Of a stretch of DNA of 64,000 nt, positions 16,012 to 26,733 are shown piece after piece. The DNA is from Maribacter halichondriae (GTDB taxonomy: Bacteria > Bacteroidota > Bacteroidia > Flavobacteriales > Flavobacteriaceae): positions 1,109,001-1,173,000 of the forward strand of contig NZ_CP107030.1 of assembly GCF_027474825.1 (NCBI RefSeq). The letters run 5' to 3'. The first letter of the stretch is position 1, and the number at the start of each line of letters is the position of its first letter. The position numbers and the translations under genes were made by a program. A model generated the notes under the pieces. The model saw nothing but the letters and a program-made list of their open reading frames with translations. It was not told where the DNA came from and made no database searches.

Positions 16012-17454
16012 TTGAATAAACAGCTACTGGCGATGAGCACCTTTTTATGGGTTTTATATTTAGGGGTGACGCTGTGGAGTCTTATCAGCATAATACTACA
16101 CGGCAGCAGACCAACAAAGTCGTTAAGTTGGTTATTGGCGATTCTTTTGCTTCCGTTTGCCGGACCATTACTGTATTACTTATTTGGAGTGAATCGTAGA
16201 AAGTTCAAATTTTTCAGGTTACGGCAAACCGAAAAAAGAAAGCTTTATGACGAAACCTATAAAGAACTTCAAAGCCAAAAAACCAAGGTCGAATTTGAAT
16301 CCATGAAGGAAAGAAAACTGGCCGAACTTATTCGCAACAATACACTATTAGCTCCTTACGATGGCAATCGGGCAACTGTTCTTAATGGTGGAAAGGAAAC
16401 TTTTGAAAGTATTTTCGAGGCTTTGGAGAAAGTCGAAAAATTCATCCATTTACAATATTATATTTTTTCGGAAGGAGAATTAACTGCACGGTTTCGTGAA
16501 ATATTCAAGCGCAAACTGGCAGAAGGAGTTGAAGTACGGCTTATCTATGATTCATTCGGTAGTTTTTCGTTTCGTGGAAAAACTATTAAACGCTTTAAGG
16601 ATATAGGCGTGAAAGCCTTTCCCATGATGCCTATTCGTTTCGGCAATCTTTTGTTCACGCTGAATTATCGAAATCACAGAAAAATTTTGATCATCGACGG
16701 AAAAGTTGGTTTTACGGGCGGGGTAAATGTTTCCGACAAATACATCAAGCCTATTTCAGACCTTGGGGTTTGGGAGGACCTTCATGTGAAATTGGAAGGC
16801 CCCGTAGTCAATAGTTTACATCGAATCTTTATAAAAGATTATCATTTCGCCAGTAAAGAAGAACTTTTATTGACCGAAAAGTACATTCCACAAATAAATC
16901 CGGCAGGAAACCATAAAGTACAAATTGTAGCAGCCGGTCCCGATTCAAAACAGCCGGCCATCATGCAGCAATATATCAGTATGATAGGTTTGGCAGAAAA
17001 AAGAATCTGCATCGCCAACCCCTATTTTATTCCTGGCACCGCGGTACTCCAGGCCATAAAGATTGCCGCATTAAGTGGTACCGAAGTTCGACTTATAATT
17101 CCTGAAAAATCGGATTCCCGTATGGCCAAATTCAGTATGTTCTCACGCCTAGAACCTCTTCTAGAAGTAGGTGTGAAGATTTATTTGCGGCCTGATTTTT
17201 CGCATAGTAAAATGATATTGATCGATGGTGAGATTGCCTCCATTGGTTCCGGTAATTTCGATTATCGAAGCTTTGAGCATAACTTTGAGACCAATGCGCT
17301 CTTGTATGACATCGGTTTAACAAAACAGATCCAAGAAGAATTCGATAAGGTCCGCGAAACTTGTAAGTGTTTGGATTATGAGTCGTTCAAGAACCGCTCG
17401 GTCGGGCAAAAGTTAATGGAAGGGTTGGCCAAATTTTTTAGTCCGCTATTGTGA
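16012..17454 (+). CDS. cls: Cardiolipin synthase (phospholipase D superfamily)
   Basis: Membrane enzyme that joins phosphatidyl groups to make cardiolipin. It has 480 residues from TTG at 16012, or 473 from ATG at 16033. Two N-terminal membrane segments (FLWVLYLGVTLWSLISIIL and SLSWLLAILLLPFAGPLLYY) precede a linker. Two phospholipase D repeats carry complete HKD motifs, NHRKILIIDG (His about residue 222) and SHSKMILIDG (His about residue 398). The length matches bacterial ClsA-type enzymes. It is transcribed alone, next to tRNA-Arg. Confidence 0.93.
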   Translation: MNKQLLAMSTFLWVLYLGVTLWSLISIILHGSRPTKSLSWLLAILLLPFAGPLLYYLFGVNRRKFKFFRLRQTEKRKLYDETYKELQSQKTKVEFESMKERKLAELIRNNTLLAPYDGNRATVLNGGKETFESIFEALEKVEKFIHLQYYIFSEGELTARFREIFKRKLAEGVEVRLIYDSFGSFSFRGKTIKRFKDIGVKAFPMMPIRFGNLLFTLNYRNHRKILIIDGKVGFTGGVNVSDKYIKPISDLGVWEDLHVKLEGPVVNSLHRIFIKDYHFASKEELLLTEKYIPQINPAGNHKVQIVAAGPDSKQPAIMQQYISMIGLAEKRICIANPYFIPGTAVLQAIKIAALSGTEVRLIIPEKSDSRMAKFSMFSRLEPLLEVGVKIYLRPDFSHSKMILIDGEIASIGSGNFDYRSFEHNFETNALLYDIGLTKQIQEEFDKVRETCKCLDYESFKNRSVGQKLMEGLAKFFSPLL

Positions 17455-17476
17455 CACCAAATTTCTAATGGGTTTT

Positions 17477-18909
17477 CTATTGTTCTTCAACCAAAGAATC
17501 AGATTTTATAAAAAATTCTTTTACTTCATCATCAATCCCATCATCTACTATCAGATTGGTTCTGGTCGATTTCAAATCATCCAAAACGTTTTGTGAAGTA
17601 TTGGTTTTCCACAGATAAAGACTTTTTAGGCTTTGAAGCTCTTTGAGCACCCCAACACCCTTGTCCCCTATTTTCGTGTCGTATACCTTTAACAGTCTCA
17701 GTTTTGAAAGGTTCTTCAAGGTATCAATCTCTACATCCGTAATTGGTGTGCGATCCAATTCCAACCATTCAAGATTGGTGCATTGGGCCACCAAACCCAT
17801 TTCTTGAGGCCCCAATGGCAAACCGCTCAAATCCAATTCTACAATGTTCTGTGCTACACGTTTCAAATTCAGAATATATTGCGGATCATATTCCGGAGGA
17901 AGAAAAGCAGCCGCGCTTAAAGCATCTGAATTAATGGCAATCCGGTTAATGGTCAAATAGTCCGATGCCAAATTCTGTAGCGTACTATCTGCCACTTTCG
18001 GTAAATTCTTCCATTTCTCCATGGGATCCGGCTCCATGAGCCCTTTCACCAAAGCGACCAAAGGTTCACTATCTTCCAATTGATTTAATCGCAACGTATC
18101 GGAGGCCCCCAAGGCTATCCATCGTTCCAAGATTTTGATTTCGCGTTCGTCCAACGGCTTTTTTCCTTCGGGCGGCATATGTTCTTCGTCTTCCAAAGGG
18201 AGGTGTAGTCTTCGTATCAGTTCACTATTCTCAGCATCACTGGGAATGATGGTATTGCCGACTTCACCTCCCTTTAATAGGTTATCCAAACTTGTCATCA
18301 AAAGCTGCCCCTTTTGTTTATTAGCATTGTGACATGATACACAATTATTTTCCAAGATTCGGTCTACCACGTGGGCATATATCAATGGGTTTTCAGGTAT
18401 TTTCTCTTCTTTTTTATTTACAGGAAGTGCCAAAAAATCTTCGCCATGGGTCACCATACCCCCATAATGGCCCGTAAATAGTATGAGCACCAGCAAAACG
18501 ATTTGAAGTATTTTAGAATAGATGGGCTTTTTAAGTTGCAGGCCTTCCAACCCATACCAAAGTGCGGCAAATAGTGCCAAACCTCCTCCTAACCATTGAT
18601 GCCAAAAAAGTAGATTGCCCTTGGTCTCAGATTCCCTTCCAAGAAAAAATCCAGAAATAGCGGTAATTAAAGCTGTGAGAACTGCTAAGGTCAATAATTT
18701 TTTAGGGACTTTCTTTCCTGTCAATCCTAAAAATATACCGATTAAAAGAAGCACGATAGGAAAATGTAATATCAGTGGATGCCAACGACCGACCCAGGCC
18801 ACAAGCGCGGGCAATTCGATGTACGATTCGAAAATCAAGCAAAAAATCAGGAAGATGGAAAGGCCAAATACTGCATAGTCGGCCCATCGGTTTTTTTGGT
18901 ATAGGTCAT
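17477..18909 (-). CDS. DUF2231 membrane protein with planctomycete-type cytochrome and LRR, frame broken once
   Basis: Predicted membrane-bound c-type cytochrome. With the seven T at 18891-18897 read as eight, the frame starts at ATG 18909 (MTYTKKNRWADYAVFG) and encodes 477 residues. The N-terminal half has five or so membrane segments of DUF2231 type (RWHPLILHFPIVLLLIGIFL). Then comes one heme-binding CVSCH in ILENNCVSCHNANKQKG, with MPPEGKKPLD as the likely distal region. A C-terminal set of leucine-rich repeats follows (NLEWLELDRTPITDVEID and the next repeats). It begins four bases after the DUF1501 gene ends and is the last gene of that operon. Confidence 0.87.
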
Positions 18910-18912
18910 GTT

Positions 18913-20376
18913 TTATGCTAACAAATCCTTAATAACATTTCCTGCCACATCGGTCAATCGAAATCGGCGTCCCTGATATTTATAGGTAAGTTGTTCGTGA
19001 TCTAAGCCAAGTGTATGCATTAACGTGGCGTGGAAATCGTTGATATGCACCGGATTTTCAACCACATTATATCCGAACTCGTCAGTCTGGCCATAATTGA
19101 GTCCAGGTTTGATACCGCCACCGGCCATCCAAATACTAAAAGCCCTAGGGTGATGGTCACGCCCATAATTATTGGGGTCGAACTTACCTTGACAGTAATT
19201 GCCACGACCGAATTCACCGCCCCATATGACCAAGGTGTCCTCCAACATTCCGCGTTGCTTTAAATCCATGACAAGGGCCGCGGAAGCTTGATCGACATCT
19301 TTGGCCTGGCCTTCCATTTCGTCATGTAAATTACCGTGCTGATCCCATCCTTGATGATATAACTGAATAAAGCGCACCCCGTTTTCCGCCAATCTACGGG
19401 CCTGAAGGGCATTTGCCGCATACGTGCCGGGCACTTGACAATCCTCTCCGTACAATTTAATAATCGATTCCGGTTCTTTGGAAACGTCCATCACATCGGG
19501 TACGGACATCTGCATGCGATAGGCCATTTCATACTGGGCAATCCTAGATTCGATTTCGTCATCACCGGTTTCGACATGATGCAATTTATTCAACGATGAA
19601 ACCTGATCCAATAAATGTCTTTTATCGGAACGTGAAATACCTTCGGGATCGTTTAGGTAAAGTACCGGGTCTTTGCCCGATCGCAACAAAACCCCTTGAT
19701 GTTTGGAATCCAAAAACCCACTCGACCATAATTTGGAGTATAGCCCTTGACTATTGCCTTTGCCCCGAGAGGTCAATACCACGAAAGAAGGCAGGTTCTT
19801 ATTTTCACTTCCTAGACCATAGCTTAACCAAGATCCCATACTGGGTCTTCCGGAAATTTGACTTCCCGTTTGAAAAAATGTGATTGCCGGGTCATGGTTG
19901 ATCGCCTCGGTATGCATACTTCGCACTACGGTAATCTCATCGGCAATCTTGGCAATATGTGGAAAAAAATCGCTGATCCAAGTTCTACTTTCACCGTGTT
20001 GCTGAAAACCAACTTTAGGTGGCATTAGGGGAAATTTGTCCTGGTTAGCGGTCATATTGGTCAAACGCTGCCCTTTTCTGATACTTTCCGGCAGGTCTTG
20101 ACCCATACGCTCACGAAGAATAGGTTTATAGTCAAAGGTCTCGAACTGTGATGGAGCTCCCGCCTGAAACAAATAAATGACCCTTTTTGCCTTAGGCGCA
20201 AAATGGGGAATTCCTAAAGTCGGTTGTGCGATTTGCCCAGCACTATTTTTAAAAAGGTCAGGAATCAGCAATGAACCCAAGGCCAGCGAACCGATACCAA
20301 CACTCAATTGCGAAAAAAAATGTCTTCGATTGACTTTTAATGGATTCTCTGATTTTATTTTATCCTCTTCCATCAT
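18913..20376 (-). CDS. DUF1501 protein (exported sulfatase-like fold, Tat signal)
   Basis: Protein of 487 residues of the DUF1501 family, distantly related to sulfatases and alkaline phosphatases and abundant in Planctomycetes. The N-terminus has a twin-arginine signal (VNRRHFFSQLSVGIGSLALG), so it is probably exported folded. Family stretches include KRVIYLFQAGAPSQFETFD, GRPSMGSWLSYGLGSENK and VIWGGEFGRGNY near residue 380. It lies between the DUF1549/1553 protein and the DUF2231 cytochrome with almost no spacing, an arrangement typical of this family. Its substrate is unknown. Confidence 0.92.
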   Translation of the reverse strand: MMEEDKIKSENPLKVNRRHFFSQLSVGIGSLALGSLLIPDLFKNSAGQIAQPTLGIPHFAPKAKRVIYLFQAGAPSQFETFDYKPILRERMGQDLPESIRKGQRLTNMTANQDKFPLMPPKVGFQQHGESRTWISDFFPHIAKIADEITVVRSMHTEAINHDPAITFFQTGSQISGRPSMGSWLSYGLGSENKNLPSFVVLTSRGKGNSQGLYSKLWSSGFLDSKHQGVLLRSGKDPVLYLNDPEGISRSDKRHLLDQVSSLNKLHHVETGDDEIESRIAQYEMAYRMQMSVPDVMDVSKEPESIIKLYGEDCQVPGTYAANALQARRLAENGVRFIQLYHQGWDQHGNLHDEMEGQAKDVDQASAALVMDLKQRGMLEDTLVIWGGEFGRGNYCQGKFDPNNYGRDHHPRAFSIWMAGGGIKPGLNYGQTDEFGYNVVENPVHINDFHATLMHTLGLDHEQLTYKYQGRRFRLTDVAGNVIKDLLA

Positions 20377-20377
20377 C

Positions 20378-22718
20378 TTATTCTTTGGTTATAGTTTCAT
20401 CAAGGTTATAAATCACCTGAGCGGTCAACATCAAAGCTGCTGTCTTGACCGGATCTGATTCATTTTGTAGATAGCTTCCCTGGGCAATCAATTTCTCGGC
20501 GTTCTCCTTATTTTGATTGAATTCCTCCCATGCGTTGCTGTAATACGATTCCAACAGTTCAAGTTCATCTATACTAGGGCTTCGAACCAAAATGGACTTA
20601 AATACATCGTTGACCATGTCCTTTGGGCTATCCTTTTCTGCCACAATTTGCTGCGATAAGACCCTTGCGGCCTCTAAAACCTGAACATCGTTCTGAAGGG
20701 CCAAGGCCTGTAAGGGAGTGTTTGTTTTCTGCCTTCTGACTTCACAAAAATCGCGGGTCGGGGCGTCAAAAATAGTCATACTCGCGGGTGGCAGGGTACG
20801 TTTCCAAAACGTATACAGCGAACGGCGATATAGTTTATCACCCTCATCGGGAATGTATTTCGTCAAGGTGCCACGGTTGCCTCCGGCATTGGTTTCTTCC
20901 CACAATCCTGCGGGTTGGTAAGGTTTTACGCTTGGTCCGCCTATCTCTCTATTCAAAAGGCCACTTGAAGCCAAAATATAATCCCGGATCATTTCACCAC
21001 TCATTCGAAAGCGAGGTGCCCGGGCCAATAATTTATTCTCTGAGTCCGCTATTTTGAGTTCCGGGGTTAGTTCGGAACTTTGTTGATACGTTGCCGAGAG
21101 CATTATCTTTCTCAAAAGATATTTGATATCCCAATCATGTTCCATAAAATCGACCGCCAGCCAATCCAAAAGTTCGGGGTGGGTCGGTAAACTTCCTTGT
21201 ACGCCAAAATCTTCGGCAGTTTCGACGAGCCCTCTGCCAAAAACCATTCCCCATATTCGATTCACAAAAACGCGTGCTGTTAAAGGATTTTTGGTGTCGG
21301 TTACCCATTTTGCCAAGCCAAGACGATTTTTGTGAAGACCATCCGGAAAATCATAGATGGATGCCGGGGTACCGGCATAAACGGTGTCGGTGGGCTGATC
21401 ATACTCCCCACGGTTTAGAACAAAAGTATCACGGGGCGCCGAATCGTTCATGACCATAACCTTGACATTACTTCCTTGTTCAAGATTAACGAAAGATAAA
21501 ACATCTTCGGTCTCCTTATCAGAAATCTGAATAAAAGGCGGATCCGCAAAAAACTTTTCGTTAGCAGCTTGTACGGCATCCATTTGTAGGCCCTTCTCAG
21601 CGACTTGATTGAAAAAGAAAAAATACCAAAATAGTCTTTCTGTGATATAGGATCGTACTTATGGTCGTGACAGCGGGCGCACTCCAAGGTAATTCCTAAA
21701 ATTCCCTTGCCCAAAGTGTTGGTTCGATCCAACACATAATTGGTGCGATATTCTTCTTGAATAACTCCACCTTCTTGGGTAATGGGGTGGTTGCGATTAA
21801 ACCCGGTCGCCAGTATTTGTTCCTTCGAGGCACCGGGCAAAAGATCTCCGGCCAATTGCCAGGTCAAAAATTCATCATACGGCAAGTTTTCATTGAACGC
21901 GTGTATCACCCAATCACGCCAGGGCCACATACTGCGATAACTATCGTCTTGATAACCATGCGAATCGGCATAACGTGCCAAATCGAGCCATGCTTGGGTC
22001 ATTCGTTCGCCATAGGCAGGAGTAGAAAGAAATTCATCAATGACCTTTTCCAAAACTTTCTCAGACGGATTGGCAACCAATCTTTGGACAATTTCACGCT
22101 CTGGGGGAAGACCCGTCAAATCTAAACTGATTCTTCGAATCAAGGTTTCGGTATTAGCTTTGGGGGAAGGTTTTAGGTTATTTTCCTCCAATTTGGCAAG
22201 AACAAATCCATCAATTTCATTCTGCACCCATTCGTTATCTGCGATTACAGGCAGCTCTTTTTTCTCAGGAGCCAGAAATGCCCAATGTTTTTCAAATTTT
22301 CCTCCTTGCTCGATCCATTTTTTGATTAGTTTTTTTCATAGGAATTTAAGGCCAATTTAGAATCTGGGGGAGGCATCAGATCATCAGGGTTTTCTGAAAT
22401 AATATGCTCATAAATAGCACTTTTGTTTGGTTTACCCACCACAATTGGAAACTCACCCGGACTTTCGGGCAGCTCGGAATAGGCATTCTTGGCGAGATCC
22501 AAACGAAGTCCAGCCTTGCGCTTATTGGCATCTGGGCCATGACAGGTATAGCAATTATCGGAAAGTATGGGCTTTATATGAAAATTATAGTCGACCTGAT
22601 CTGGAAGTTTCATATCGACATAGGCATCTTTTGGTGAAGAAAAAGCTCCGCTTTTGAATGCGTAGAGCAACCCAATAAGGCCCACAAGAATACCAATAAT
22701 TCCGATTTTCTGTTTCAT
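20378..22718 (-). CDS. Planctomycete cytochrome / DUF1549 / DUF1553 protein, frame broken twice
   Basis: A single 780-residue protein is restored by reading T7 at 22330-22336 as T8 and A6 at 21618-21623 as A7. The N-terminus has a signal or anchor segment, then a PSCyt1 cytochrome domain with heme motif DNCYTCHGP and GLRLDLAKNAYSELPE. DUF1549 follows (NEIDGFVLAKLEENNL, RISLDLTGLPPE, ECARCHDHKYDPI, which holds a second CxxCH). The C-terminal DUF1553 has NPLTARVFVNRIWGMVFGRG and RRSLYTFWKRTLPP. It starts the operon with DUF1501 and the DUF2231 cytochrome. A periplasmic redox or hydrolytic role is likely but undefined. Confidence 0.88.
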
Positions 22719-22819
22719 TGCGATTCCATCAACTGTACCCTTTAAAGTTAATGATTTCCTATCAACCGAAAAAAGCGATTAAGGACTTAGCCCATTTGTT
22801 GTTTTTTAAAGACCATTTG

Positions 22820-23845
22820 TTATTGTTCCAAAGTAAAATTAGCAAAGGAACCACTGTTCCATTGTTGATATTTTTCCTCTGATCGCTCGGTCACAAAAAC
22901 CTCGATATTTTCAATTTGCTCAATTTTCTCCTTTGTTTTTTGAATTCCAAGAACACTAAAGGCCGAAGCATATCCGTCGGCCAACGTTCCCGTGGGTGCA
23001 ATCGTGGTTACCTGAATACCGTTTTGAAGGGCCATACCTGTATTGGGGTTGATGATATGAGAATATCGTACTCCGTTTATCTCAACGAATTGGTATAAAT
23101 CGCCGGAGGTCGCGACAGCCTGATTTTTAAGTTTTAATTTCTGGAAAACCTGCTGCTCTTGCTCATCATAATAATAAAATACCAGCGTCCAATGGCTTTT
23201 TTGGGGAGGAGAATCACTAACCCGAATATCGCCGCCCATATCGATAAGCGCCGATGTAATACCGTTGGATTCAAGAATCTTCAAGGCATGATCCGCTGCA
23301 AAACCTTTGCCGATTCCACCTACATCCAACTGCATATTCTTTTCTTTCAGTCGGACGGTATTTTGCTTTGGGAAAACCAAATTTTGATATCCTACGAACT
23401 GTAGGGCATCTTTGATTTCCGGTTTTTTAGGGAGTATTTCCGTCTTCCTAGCATTTCTCCATAAGCGAATCAAAGGACCGATCGTAATATCAAAGGCTCC
23501 GTCCGTTTTTTTAGAAATCTCCATGGAAGTTTCCAGTAATGAATATAAGTCAGGGCTGACGGTAACATCTGAATCTACCTGGTCACAGAGTCTGTTGAGT
23601 TCGCTATCGGATATATAATCGCTTAAAATCGTGTTGAGCACATCAATTCTTTGAAAGACTTTTTGGGAAATTGAATCAGCCGCCACCTTATCCTGAGCAT
23701 AAAACACCAAACGTATTTGTGTTCCCATTTGCTGATGCCCGTATTCAAAACGGGTCTGGGCACTCATGCGTATTGTAAGAAGGAGAAAAACAATCAAAAA
23801 GGGCTTACCCAAATTGCCTTGGACCGCACTTTGATTATTGGTCAC
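22820..23845 (-). CDS. apbE: FAD:protein FMN transferase
   Basis: ApbE-family enzyme that attaches FMN to Thr/Ser of periplasmic redox proteins using FAD. It has 341 residues with an N-terminal signal (FLIVFLLLTIRMSAQ). Family motifs include MGTQIRLVFYAQ, LDVGGIGKGFAADHAL, IDMGGDIRVS and the metal/FAD-binding end region PTGTLADGYASAFSVLG. It overlaps the YceI gene by 11 bases and so is co-transcribed with it. It lies upstream of the cytochrome/DUF1501 operon on the same strand, which fits a shared extracytoplasmic redox setting. Confidence 0.93.
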   Translation of the reverse strand: MTNNQSAVQGNLGKPFLIVFLLLTIRMSAQTRFEYGHQQMGTQIRLVFYAQDKVAADSISQKVFQRIDVLNTILSDYISDSELNRLCDQVDSDVTVSPDLYSLLETSMEISKKTDGAFDITIGPLIRLWRNARKTEILPKKPEIKDALQFVGYQNLVFPKQNTVRLKEKNMQLDVGGIGKGFAADHALKILESNGITSALIDMGGDIRVSDSPPQKSHWTLVFYYYDEQEQQVFQKLKLKNQAVATSGDLYQFVEINGVRYSHIINPNTGMALQNGIQVTTIAPTGTLADGYASAFSVLGIQKTKEKIEQIENIEVFVTERSEEKYQQWNSGSFANFTLEQ

Positions 23846-24395
23846 TTTTAAAAACGAGATTAAACTTGACCGTTACATCGTCACCCACAATTATCTGTCC
23901 GAACATTGCGGTCGGCGGTTCGATATCAAAATCTTTTAAGACAATTTTCTTTTCTCCCGAGATCTTCAAAATATCCCCAGAGCTGGAAATCTTACTTTCA
24001 ATATCGACATCTTTGGAATTACCCGCTATGGTCAATGTACCAGAAACTGTATCTTGACCCTTAATTTCTTTCAAAACAAAAAGTACCTTGGGGTGTTCTT
24101 CTTTTTTTAGCGCATTGTGCATCTTATTATCCATGGTAGCACCGCGTTCACTTATAATATCTGCCACGTCGACTTGAAAATCGATTTCTATTGGTGAAGT
24201 ACCTTCCGTTTTTACGACGCCCTGCATCGAATTTGCAGTAACGGTCCAATCGTGGATAGTAGAGGTTCCATCGATGGTCAACTTACTATCAACAGTAAGC
24301 GCATACGTTTCTTGCGCCATTGTAGACGAAAGCCCTATCAAGAGCAACATTGTACAAACCCATTTCATTTTTTGTCCCATATTCTTAATTTTCAT
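23835..24395 (-). CDS. YceI-family periplasmic protein
   Basis: Lipocalin-like isoprenoid-binding fold of 186 residues. A signal peptide (MKWVCTMLLLIGLSSTMAQ) precedes the YceI domain. The domain has the family opening LTVDSKLTIDGTSTIHDWTV, a central MDNKMHNALKKEEHPKVLFVL and an ending VTVKFNLVFK. An alternative start is the ATG at 24380. It sits between the formylglycine-enzyme-like gene (11 bases away) and apbE (overlapping). YceI proteins often accompany cytochromes and quinone-linked systems. Confidence 0.92.
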   Translation of the reverse strand: MKIKNMGQKMKWVCTMLLLIGLSSTMAQETYALTVDSKLTIDGTSTIHDWTVTANSMQGVVKTEGTSPIEIDFQVDVADIISERGATMDNKMHNALKKEEHPKVLFVLKEIKGQDTVSGTLTIAGNSKDVDIESKISSSGDILKISGEKKIVLKDFDIEPPTAMFGQIIVGDDVTVKFNLVFKSDQ

Positions 24396-24406
24396 TTTTA
24401 CAATAC

Positions 24407-25445
24407 TTATTCATCGAGTACTTTTTGCCAAAATTTCTTTTGCTCTTCAGGACTTGGTTGTTCCACCGGACTCAACAAACGAAAGCCAACATAATTCGAA
24501 TCGGTGAACCACCAAAAACTTTTAGGAATCTGGGGGTCTCTTTTTTTGCTGCTTCAAACTTGATGCCGTTCTTGCCGCGGAACGCATTTTATCGGCATCA
24601 TCGTCCCATGAACCGCCCCGGTACACCCTAGGATGTATCACCGTTGGCATGGCCCAAGGATTTTTAGCTTCCAAGGTAGCGTAAGCATCTTCTTTGTATT
24701 CGTCCAGGGTCCATTCGGCCACGTTGCCATGCATATCATACAAGCCCCATTTGTTAGGTATTTTGGTACCTACTTGAGCATATTTGTTACCAGCGTTTTT
24801 ATAATACACCGCATATTTATCGACCTCGTTTAGATTGTCGCCAAAAGAGTAGGCTGTTTTCGTACCGGCCCGAGCGGCATATTCCCATTCGGCCTCGGTC
24901 GGCAATCGATAAAATCGCCCCGTGAGATTGCTCAACCATTTACAAAATAACAGGGCAGAATAGGTGCTCATACTTACCGCCGGGTAGTTGTCCTTGCCCA
25001 TACCATATGAAGGATCCTCATAGGGGGGACTCGGTCTTGTAATGGCGTCGATTGCCTCTAGTTTTTCAGCTTCCAAACTCTCAAAGAGTACTTTATTCTG
25101 TTTGAAGAACAGTTCGAAAACATCCCAGGTTACTTCATATTTACCCATCCAAAAGGCATCCAATTCGACCGTACGCTGAGGTCCCTCATCCGGTTTACGG
25201 TTCGCTTCCGAATCTGGACTACCCATGGAAAAACTTCCAGCCGGTATTTTGACCAAATCCATAGAAATATCGGTTTCAGGTATTTTTTCTGTATAAACCT
25301 CTACCTCTTTTTCGGTCGACTCGACCGGCGACTCTTCCGCCACGACTTGGGTAGATTTGCACGCGGTACCCAGAAAAAAGACTCCCAATGCAATACATTT
25401 CAAAATAGTATAAGTTCCCTTAAGGGGATAAATCGATTTTTTCAA
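24407..25445 (-). CDS. Formylglycine-generating-enzyme-like (SUMF1) lipoprotein, frame broken once
   Basis: Protein of 346 residues once the frame is restored. A lipobox at FLGTACKS is followed by a SUMF1 domain: VKIPAGSFSMGSPDSEANRK, YRLPTEAEWEYAARAG, GLYDMHGNVAEWTLDEY and VYRGGSWDDDADKMRSA. The frame breaks at the run of seven T at 24541-24547. Two more bases there restore RDPQIPKSFWWFTDSNYVGF, the conserved end of the family, and a stop at 24407. GldJ/GldK belong to the same family, so a structural surface role is as likely as formylglycine formation. The catalytic cysteine pair of true FGEs is not evident. Confidence 0.86.
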
Positions 25446-25728
25446 GAATTCCGTTTTAAGTTAGTTTTACACGATAATCGAGATTTAAATTCCCCCTAGG
25501 CTTGTCTCGACACCAAAATTTCTTTCCTTTAAATACCACGTGGGCCTGCCCCTAGGTAGTTTACAAATCACAATTTAATCAATTTCGGCAGCTAATTAAA
25601 TCAAAATCGTTTTAAACCTTAATTTTAATGAATAATGTTAAATTTGGAAAACACATCCATATCTTAAATGAATCATTACTTGTGGAACGCTTATTGGTAA
25701 GACCTTCCATAATAACAAAACACACTTT

Positions 25729-26409
25729 ATGAAAAATACGATCTTGTTGCTCTTGGCTACCTTCACATCGCTGACGGCCGTTGCCCAAACCGGCACGAAC
25801 AAACAATTGGAAAAATTCACCGAACTTAAAGTATATGACCGCATCATCGTGACCTTAGTGAAAAGTTCGGAAAATAAGATGGTCATTACTGGCGACGATA
25901 AGGACGAAGTAAATATTTCAAACAAAGACGGCTTACTCAAAATTCGAATGGAATTCGATAATTTCATGGATGGCGACGAAGCGAAAGCCACTTTATATTA
26001 CACAGAGCCTCTAACGCTACTCGATACCAACGAAAATGCCAAAATCAATTCAGAGGAAACGTTTACAGGAGAGCGAGTGGAAATAAAAAGCCAAGAAGGC
26101 GGTCAAATCGATTTAAAGATCGATGTTGAGGATCTGTACGCAAGATCGGTATCGGGAGGCGAGGTCACCCTTACCGGAAATGCCAAAACGCAAGAAGTCA
26201 CAGTAAATACGGGAGGCAAAATTTACAACAAAGAACTTCATACCGAAAATGCCATCGTGACCGTTAGCGCGGGAGGGCGGGCCGATGTGAAGGCCTCAGG
26301 GCAGGTCAAGGCCAAAGTGCGGGCCGGAGGATCCATCTATATTTATGGCAATCCGAAAGATGTAAAAAGCGATAAGGTTTTCGGAGGAAAAATCAAGGTG
26401 ATGGATTAA
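25729..26409 (+). CDS. DUF2807 (head GIN domain) exported protein
   Basis: Protein of 226 residues with a signal peptide (MKNTILLLLATFTSLTAVAQ) and a DUF2807 beta-helix domain. The domain opening FTELKVYDRIIVTLVKSSE and the repeated short strands GGQIDLKIDVEDLYARSVSGG are typical. The C-terminus (GNPKDVKSDKVFGGKIKVMD) is also typical. Such proteins are common in Bacteroidota and are thought to be surface or periplasmic; no function is known. It is a single gene. The 283 bases upstream show no other gene. Confidence 0.9.
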   Translation: MKNTILLLLATFTSLTAVAQTGTNKQLEKFTELKVYDRIIVTLVKSSENKMVITGDDKDEVNISNKDGLLKIRMEFDNFMDGDEAKATLYYTEPLTLLDTNENAKINSEETFTGERVEIKSQEGGQIDLKIDVEDLYARSVSGGEVTLTGNAKTQEVTVNTGGKIYNKELHTENAIVTVSAGGRADVKASGQVKAKVRAGGSIYIYGNPKDVKSDKVFGGKIKVMD

Positions 26410-26415
26410 TTACGC

Positions 26416-26598
26416 CTATTGCTCTATACTTAATGCTTCAAAACATACGAGATCGTTTTCCTGAAATCGCGGAGTCACTTGAATAGGATTGCAACATACT
26501 TCACAATCTTCTATATAGGTCTGATTCGATTGGGAAGAATCCAACAGCATCGATATTTCTTCCCAACAATAGGGGCATTGAAAGAAGTGTTCGTACAT
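26416..26598 (-). CDS. CPxCG-type cysteine-rich protein
   Basis: Small zinc-ribbon-like protein of 60 residues from the ATG at 26598. It has two cysteine pairs, CPYC near the N-terminus and CEVCC in the middle, spaced as in the CPxCG family. It ends with an acidic C-terminus. A longer in-frame version to 26670 adds only hydrophobic residues with no family match. It is convergent with the DUF2807 gene, six bases apart. Role unknown, probably metal binding. Confidence 0.8.
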   Translation of the reverse strand: MYEHFFQCPYCWEEISMLLDSSQSNQTYIEDCEVCCNPIQVTPRFQENDLVCFEALSIEQ

Positions 26599-26733
26599 GA
26601 CAAGAATAAAGGGCAAAGATAAAAGAACAAAGATTGGTGTAACCGGCGACTCACCTGAAATTGTCCACACGCTTTTAATAAATAGGCAACTTCTATATTC
26701 TTTTCTCTATGTTCTGTTTTTTAATAGCCATCC

